Shown: piece by piece, positions 57,801-64,000 of the stretch
Numbering within the stretch: position 1 is the first letter of the stretch
How the letters are laid out: each line of letters starts with the position of its first letter
Source: Cordilura impudica
Taxonomy: Eukaryota; Arthropoda; Insecta; Diptera; Scathophagidae
Reading direction: 5' to 3'
Length of the DNA stretch: 64,000 nt
Assembly: GCA_963682025.1 (NCBI GenBank)
Contig: OY821521.1
Location: 49,707,307 to 49,771,306 of the forward strand
Program-made: the position numbers and the translations under genes
Notes under the pieces: model-generated
The model's database searches: none
What the model was told of the DNA's origin: nothing
Seen by the model: the letters and a program-made list of their open reading frames with translations, nothing else

Positions 57801-59819
57801 GTCAGTAACGTTACGCTCGTATACATATTTTGGTCAATATCTTTACAAAATACAATTATTTCTCCCAACTTGAGAACGGCATATGAAAGTTGTCGTCATA
57901 ACTGTTGTTTCATACACAGACAATTTTGCTGTATCTCGTTTTTTTGTGAAGTTATGACCATTTGAAGCCGTCAGTAACGTCACCGGCTTTTAGAAGTGTC
58001 TTTTTAAGTTATTGAACGTTTGTGTAAAAATTAGCGAATTGAAAAGAGTTCATGTTTATTATTGCTCTGTATTTTAAAAAAGGAAGGATGAGATGATCTT
58101 TATCTAAAAGGTGGGCTTAATATTTTATGTTTTAATCACGTAAATGACATAAAAACAATAAAAACAGTGTCAGTAACGTGAAGCAAAATGCCAGTAACGT
58201 CACACGTACGAATTTCGTTAGGATTTTCGGGTCTTTTTTTCTTGGGTTAATAGAGGGACCTTAAGGACAAAAAATCATAGTAGGGGAGTTTTAAGATGCA
58301 ACCCTGGGGAGATATTAAGACAAAACCACTTTTCGCACTAATCTCATAAAAAAAATTGTTGTAAATCGGGCTTGCCCTTTAGAGCAGATTTTTGTATGAT
58401 AGAGTGATAGGTAATTAAATGCATCATTAAAATGAAAATTTGTAATTTTTCCCTACTTTTCAGTTTTAGCGGCTATTTATTACGAAAAATGTCGAATTGA
58501 CTTCAGTTTTTCTTTTTTTTTTTTGCGAAATATTTGTGAAATTTCTTCCTAAATGGTGATAAAAATTTTGTTTTAGTATTTTAAACTAAAGCCAGGACAC
58601 TGTAAAATAAAAACACATTATTATCGGAAAATAAAAAAGTCTTTATTAATTTCAGTCTTGTTAATTATTGCAAAATTAAAGCATCACTTCAGTTGTATTT
58701 TTATTTTTTACACATAAATAAACATAAAATATCACCAAAAAAAAAAAGAAATTTTAATTGTATCCTTGCTGAGAAGTTGTATAAGCTACTATTTCGTCCC
58801 CAATGGTACGGATTAGGTGCGAAGACGAAATGAGGAGCAGCCTGTAATTGAAAAATTTGATATTATTTTATTTTTTTTTTACATAAAATGCTCTACGAAA
58901 GCTTGACTTACTTAGCTGTTTTTTATTTCTTTCTTCGGTGAATAATGCAAACGCTTCCCTAATATAAAGGATCATGTGTCTAGTTGGAATCAACATTTTT
59001 TCCCCTGTTCCAGCGCATTTATATTTCTATACATGTCGAGCTATTGGCGAAACTTGGGAGATATCGTCGCGTTCGAAAAATTTCCAATTTCCTTTGGAAG
59101 CTGACTGGTGACTGATTAGTTGTTGGGCTTAGCTTTTGTTACAACACTGACTAAATTTTGTTTTTCAACTTCATCCAAATTCGCAACAATGTGCGTTAAT
59201 ACCGCTGTTTTCTTGCGTGGTGAAGCCGGAAAAGCACGCGATACCTTTTTCACAGCTTTTCCTAATGTTTGTGAGCACCTGTAGCTTTTCTGAATGATTT
59301 CGCTAAGGCTGCAGCTTGGATTCGTATCAATTTGGGTGTCTTTAGCTGATTGTTTTAATTTCAGTCGATATTTTTTGCTTCTTTCGCGGCCAGCAGCACG
59401 GCGCATAGAAATCGCCTTTCCCAATTCACTTACTGACATTAATTTTTCTTCCTCTTTTCTGTTAGACCTCAATTTTTTCATTGCTTTGGCCTTTTTTTTT
59501 TGTACTCGTCGTACTTGTTGCTTTCTTTTAGCTTTTCAACATAACGCTTGTCTCTTTATGCACCAGGAATCAGAGTCTAGCAGTTAAATACCAAATTATT
59601 AAGCAAAAAAGTAAAAAAAAAAATAAAAAAAATTCCGTCAGTAACGTCACGCAATCTTTTATTGCAAAAGTTCCCTGCTATATGCAAATAAGGCTTCATT
59701 TAAGCATTGATTATGAAAGTACTTCAAAAATGTTAAAAAAAAAAATCAGCTAATTCAACCTCTTTTCTAATTAGTTAATGCATAAGAAACATTTTATAAA
59801 AATTTGTCAGTAACGTCAC
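57801..59819 (-). mobile_element. Decayed DNA transposon marked by six GTCAGTAACGTCAC repeats
   Basis: The 14-mer GTCAGTAACGTCAC, or a close variant, occurs at 57801, 57970, 58169, 58190, 59637 and 59806, all in the same orientation. Four lie on one side and two on the other of a transposase-like remnant (58880-59560). Repeated subterminal motifs of this type are commonly binding sites for the transposase. The outer ends of the element were not found, so the limits given are those of the motif cluster. Confidence 0.55.
58880..59560 (-). pseudogene. Transposase relic related to the one at 34.9-36.9 kb
   Basis: An upstream piece 'RYVEKLKESNKYDEYK' leads into a run of ten A's with a frameshift, then 'MKKLRSNRKEEEKLM', 'RERSKKYRLKLKQ' and 'SLSEIIQKSYRCSQTLGKAV', followed by 'SRAFPASPRKKTAVLTHI', ending at a stop at 59116. 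Further on, in another frame, come 'KFFERDDISQVSPIARHV' and 'RHMILYIREAFALFTEE'. This parallels the 'FYETDDVSRCLPG' and 'NLREVYAYL' blocks of the nested transposase. So this is a second, more diverged member of the same superfamily. A basic, coiled N-terminal region replaces the Cys-rich one. The catalytic part is not visible; a GTAAGT-type site at about 58908 hints at a former intron. Confidence 0.6.
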
Positions 59820-60366
59820 CATTTATTTGCGGCCGATTACATTAACCCGTAATTGGTCTAAAAGCCAAGCTTTGTACACAGATTTGCTTGCTAATCAATA
59901 GTTTGATTTATATTCTATCCAAAAAAAGTAATAATCTGCCTAAAGTATAAAAAGATAACAAAAAAATTTACCTTTTTCGCCGACATTGGTATATTTTCCA
60001 ACTACGCCTTGCACGTGCCACTTATAAAAAAGAATGTAAAATGTCAAAGCAGACACAAATTTTGCACTGGAATACAGTTCTGCCATATTCTATATATATT
60101 TGACATTTGAAATGTAAAAAAAATTTTGGGCTTTGTGACAGAAAAAAAAAAAATATGTGGTTTCATTTTTCGTGGCCTTGCCGATATATAATGTTATTCA
60201 ATTTATGTGGGAGGGGCAAGCCCATTTGAAATACAAAAAGATATATAGCCGTAAACCTAATCTGGACTATTACCTTTCTAATGAAACCGGTTTGGATCAC
60301 ATCGGTTGGGTAGTTTTAGAGTCTATAAAGGGCAAATAAACATACATTGTATTTTATATATACATA

Positions 60367-60835
60367 TGGGGCGTTTCTTGTCAAGTGATCCAACTTTTAA
60401 AACCAATGTCTTCCGATCGGGATGAAATTTGCACCAAGGTTAGTTCTATTGGATAGTAGCTTAGACACAAGTTCTCAACAAGATCGGTCCAGAACTATCT
60501 CAGTTAGAGGGCGTCAAAATTTGATATTTTGGCCAAATAGGTATTTTTTTTCTCATCCATGTAACCTTTTACCTATTGTTCTTAGCAAAATTTGTCTCAA
60601 ATAGATTAGATAGCTATTTCTTCAGTCTTTCGAAAAAAAAATTAAAAAAATAAAAAAAATTTTTTGACTTGTTTTTGCAAAATCAAATTTTTTTTTTAAC
60701 TTTTTTTCCAAAAATAGAAAAAATTTTTTTTTTTTTTGCTCAAAAGAAAGCTTAGGTTTTTTCCTTTAAGAGCTTTCTGGTCCCTTAGTGGGATGCGAGT
60801 GGAATATCTATAAAAAAAAAATGTTTTGTAATCAA
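60367..60835 (+). repeat. Interspersed repeat, partner of 1-465
   Basis: It runs from 'gggcgtttcttgtcaagtga' through 'cgatcgggatgaaatttgca', 'ggatagtagcttagacac' and 'gatcggtccagaactatctc' to 'gctttctggtcccttagtgg', 'gatgcgagtggaatatct'. Inverted copy at the start of the window. Non-coding. Confidence 0.75.
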
Positions 60836-61499
60836 GCAACGGTTTTTCAATTTTTACCATATGCAAAAATTTGAATTTTTTCCTATTTGTGTGCAAGTGT
60901 TTCTAAAACCTTAAAAATAAAACGTATACTGAGAAACTAGACAAGTTAACCTTTCCGACGCACAGTGGCTGAAAATCGTTTTTCATTGGCCAAAATTCTG
61001 TAACTTTTGAACTGATCAAAATATTTAAGTATTTTTTTTTTAATGGATAGATATTTAGTTCAGCTTGACTCAGTTTTAATTACATTAACATTGATTGAGG
61101 ACTTTTTAAGGAATTCTAGGTCAAAGTTGAACTTTTGATTTTTTAACTTTTAGAGTGAAGTATGTGTTTATTATTTTTTTATTTATTGAAAAATTTAATA
61201 TTTGGATTTCAGTAATAATTATAAACATTTTTGTAATAATGGGGTTTTTTAATGTTACACTCAAAAAAAAATTTACACTCAGAAAAAAAATAGTAATATC
61301 AACTGGAGATTTTGCTATTATTACAAAAAAATTAAAAATTTTTTGTTGTCAAATTTGCAAATTTGTTTACACTCAAAGAATATTTACACAAAAAAAAAAA
61401 CGTTAATAATATTATCTAAAAATCTTGCTATTACTACAGAAAAATTTATTATTTTTTGCTGTCAAATTTGATCATTTGAAAAAACATTTTAAAAATAAC
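60836..61499. other. AT-rich stretch, no gene recognised
   Basis: Low-complexity A/T sequence with the local duplication 'ttacactcaaagaatattta'/'ttacactcaaaaaaaaattt' and paired 'tgctattattacaaaaaaat'/'tgctattactacagaaaaat' blocks (61310-61450), a worn tandem repeat. The frame 61155-61406 derives from it. Confidence 0.5.
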
Positions 61500-62255
61500 A
61501 AGTGAGAAAATTATAGTCGGTCTAGACCCTGTCTCTTAGGCCCAACTAACTGGACATAGAAAATAAGCAAAAAATCAAATTTGAGTGGGATTTTTATTAA
61601 TTTTTTTGGCTGCAGATATGAAAAAGTTCATATCGGATGATAAATCTATATGGGGACTAGGTCCAAAAATGGACCGATCCTGATCATGTTTGGTAAAGTC
61701 TCTTGTATTTTGCAAAAATATATACAAACAAAATTTGATAAGAATCAGTGCAATATTTTTGTTTTTTAATAGATTTAAGTGAAGATCGGGAAGCAGCTCT
61801 ATATGGGGCCAAAGGGATCATTTTTGGACTACTCATTAATGGACGTAATGAACGCATACAAAACCCAATTTGAGTAAGATCTATGTGACAATTCGGATCT
61901 TATGAAAATTTATGTTGATTTAATAGGGGTAATTTGTATGGGGGCTAGGTCTGAACATGGACCGATTCTCACCAATTTCAATAGCGTTCATTCCATGGCC
62001 GATAGAAGCTTATATACCAAATTTCATCGAAATATATTCATATTTGCGACCTGCAGTTTGATTACAAGGTTTACATGGACACACAGACGGACGGACGGAC
62101 GGACGGACATTGTTAAATCAACTCAGAAAGTGATTCTGATTCGATCGGTATAATTAAAGATGGGTCTAGGGCAAATATTTTTGGCTGTTCCAAACAGCAG
62201 CACAAAGTCATTATACCCAAACCACATAGTGGTATAGGGTACAAAAACTGCAATA
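61500..62255 (+). repeat. Interspersed repeat F1, well-preserved copy (palindromic head partly deleted)
   Basis: It runs from 'gagaaaattatagtcggtct' to 'ccacatagtggtatagggta', with 'aaaatggaccgatcctgatc', 'gaagatcgggaagcagctct', 'gaccgattctcaccaatttc' and a (GGAC)n tail at 62087-62108. It is close to the copy at 63085-63885 but lacks the second half of the palindromic head. Short frames in it are not genes. Confidence 0.85.
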
Positions 62256-63084
62256 GATTTTAATTGCATTTGTTTATTATTATTTTTACTAATACTATGT
62301 TTTTCGTACTTAAATAACAATGAAAGGCAATTAAATATATTATTCATTTGAATCAAATATTGATTGCAAATATTCCATATTTTGTTCTGTGTTATTTCTG
62401 TTATTTAGTAGTTTTTCGTCTTCTTCATCTAAATCCCATGTTCCACTTTCCATTGATTTCGAATAATGGAAATGAACGGATCTGACGTTGCCAATAATAT
62501 ATTAAATAGATCTTCATTTGTGAAATTTCGTGAAATTTTTCTAGTATTCTGCTCTCTATAAAATCTGTAATCCTTATTCCTTTTTTCCTGAGCCTCCTCT
62601 GATAGATCTCCTTAGCATAATCTCCAAATTTTTATTTGAGACTGTTATTGCTGAAATATATTACAGCAATTGAGTTTATATTCAAATGTCGGTTTCTTAT
62701 AAGCATTCTCATAAGCCATCATACTATGTTTCTAGGTAAATTAAAAAGGTAAGAAAATGCCATTAGTGCATTACCACCTAAAATAATATATAAAAAACCC
62801 ACTATACAAATGAATTACCTGTGTGTGTTTTCTTTACTACTTGCATTAGTGCATTGTTAGGTAAAATAAAAAGGTATAAAAAAGGTATGATAATAAAAAA
62901 AAAACCCATGTTACTAATGAATTACATCCTCTGTGTATTGACATTCTTACTTACAAACATATTATGGTAATAGAACAAATAATGACTATTACAAGCTATA
63001 AAATACATCATTGTATACGAGTACTGGGCTGTTTGAATTATCGTAATTTGAATTTTTTTAAGAGTAATTTTATTAAACTTAAAC
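62256..63084. other. No gene recognised
   Basis: AT-rich spacer between two F1 copies. Around 62700-62900 two similar blocks ('gcattagtgcattaccacct' and 'gcattagtgcattgttaggt', each followed by 'aaaataatat'/'aaaaaggtat'-type sequence) form a roughly 110-bp imperfect duplication. Confidence 0.5.
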
Positions 63085-63885
63085 CAGTAAGAAAATTATA
63101 GTCGGTCTAGACCGACTATACGATACCCTATACCATGCGATTAGAGACCCTATCTCTCTGGCCCAACTAACTGGATATAGAAAATATGCATAAACCAAAT
63201 TTGAGTGGAATTTTTATTAATTTTTTCGGCTGCAGATATGAAAAAGTTCATATCGGATGCTATATCTATATGGGGCTTAGGCCCAAAAATGGACCGATCC
63301 TGACCATGTTTGGTAAAGTCTCTTGCATTTTGCAAAAATATATACAAAAAAAAATCTAAGAAGAATCTGTGCAATATTTTTGTTTTTTGATAGATTTAAG
63401 TGAAGATCGGGAAGCAGCTCTATATGGGGCCTATGACTAAGAGTTGTCCAATAGGGATCATTTTTGAACTACTGATTAATGGATGTAATATATACACATA
63501 AACCCAATTTGACTAAGATTTGTATGATAATTTGAATCTTATGGCAATATATGTTGATTTCATAGGGGTCATTTGTATGGGGGCGAGGTCTGAACATGGA
63601 CCGATTCTCACCAATTTCAATAGCGTTCATCCCATGGCCTATAAAAGAACAAATGCCAAATCTCATCAAAATATATTCATATTTGCGACCTGCAGTTTGA
63701 TTACAAGCTTTACATGGACACACAGACGGACGGACGGACGGACATAGTTAAATCGAATCAGATAGTGACTCTGATTCGATCGGTATAATTAAAGATGGGT
63801 GTAGGTCAAATATTTTTGGTTGTTACAAACAGCAGCACAAAGTCATTATACCCAAACCACATAGTGGTATAGGGTATAAAAAGTG
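63085..63885 (+). repeat. Interspersed repeat F1, best-preserved copy
   Basis: It opens with a perfect 24-bp palindrome at 63097-63120 (TATAGTCGGTCT and its inverse), followed by 'cgataccctataccatgcga', the F1 body, a (GGAC)n tail at 63725-63743 and the ending 'ccacatagtggtatagggta'. The last part is inversely related to the 'taccctataccat' near the head. No coding capacity. Confidence 0.88.
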
Positions 63886-64000
63886 TTCTACCCACGGGTC
63901 GTCACGGGTGCAAAAGTATATATAGGGTTAAAGAGGACTTTCTCCGGGTGGAATACGTTTCTTGTTCCCTTTTGTTCCCTAAAAGTTCTATTCCACTAAA

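Overview
The window is AT-rich, intron-rich eukaryotic nuclear DNA that looks like a higher dipteran fly, probably calyptrate. The signs are Drosophila-type start and splice contexts, fly-style interspersed repeats with (GGAC)n tails and a 'GATTCGGCACAGCCGAAT' terminus, and mariner, rosa-like, piggyBac, Tc1, Helitron and RNase-H-bearing LINE remnants. There is no bacterial or viral gene organisation. Almost every long open frame is a transposon relic or a by-product of tandem repeats.

Only one host gene is well supported, on the + strand. A coding exon (14799-15324, with a splice acceptor just upstream and a GTAAGT donor) encodes a low-complexity N-terminus, a basic stretch and a signal-type hydrophobic segment. 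An 83-base exon at 55216-55298 joins it in phase and supplies the start of a von Willebrand factor C domain that resembles the first VWC repeat of crossveinless 2/BMPER, a secreted BMP-binding protein. The two exons are separated by a 39.9-kb intron. The rest of the gene, and any 5' non-coding exon, lie outside the window or were not recognised.

Upstream (1-14.7 kb): interspersed repeats, two copies of a MITE family, two non-autonomous Helitrons, a broken piggyBac transposase, 17-bp tandem repeats, and a 3.7-kb array of the heptamer TTAAAAA. Inside the big intron (15.3-55.2 kb): a fold-back element with a perfect 8-bp target duplication; more Helitrons; a LINE nested in an older repeat; a rosa-like DD41D element inserted in a diverged ~120-bp satellite; a three-level nest (mariner containing a hAT-like fold-back element containing a 3.6-kb DDE-type transposon with an almost complete transposase); a 2.5-kb heptamer array in the opposite orientation to the first; Tc1-like relics; a relic of an arthropod repeat-associated protein family; and a 6-kb array of ~288 copies of a 21-bp minisatellite with a 1,323-bp higher-order period, ending ~300 bp before the real splice acceptor. 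Downstream (55.3-64 kb): diverged repeats, a second, decayed relative of the nested DDE transposase surrounded by six copies of GTCAGTAACGTCAC, and two close copies of a palindrome-headed repeat.

The most interesting points are: the host gene split by a repeat-filled giant intron, with complementary heptamer arrays on both sides of its first coding exon and hundreds of TTTCAG motifs ahead of its second; the dated insertion series in the triple nest; and the little-characterised transposase family present in one nearly intact and one decayed copy. All calls come from reading the sequence; no alignments or database searches were run.
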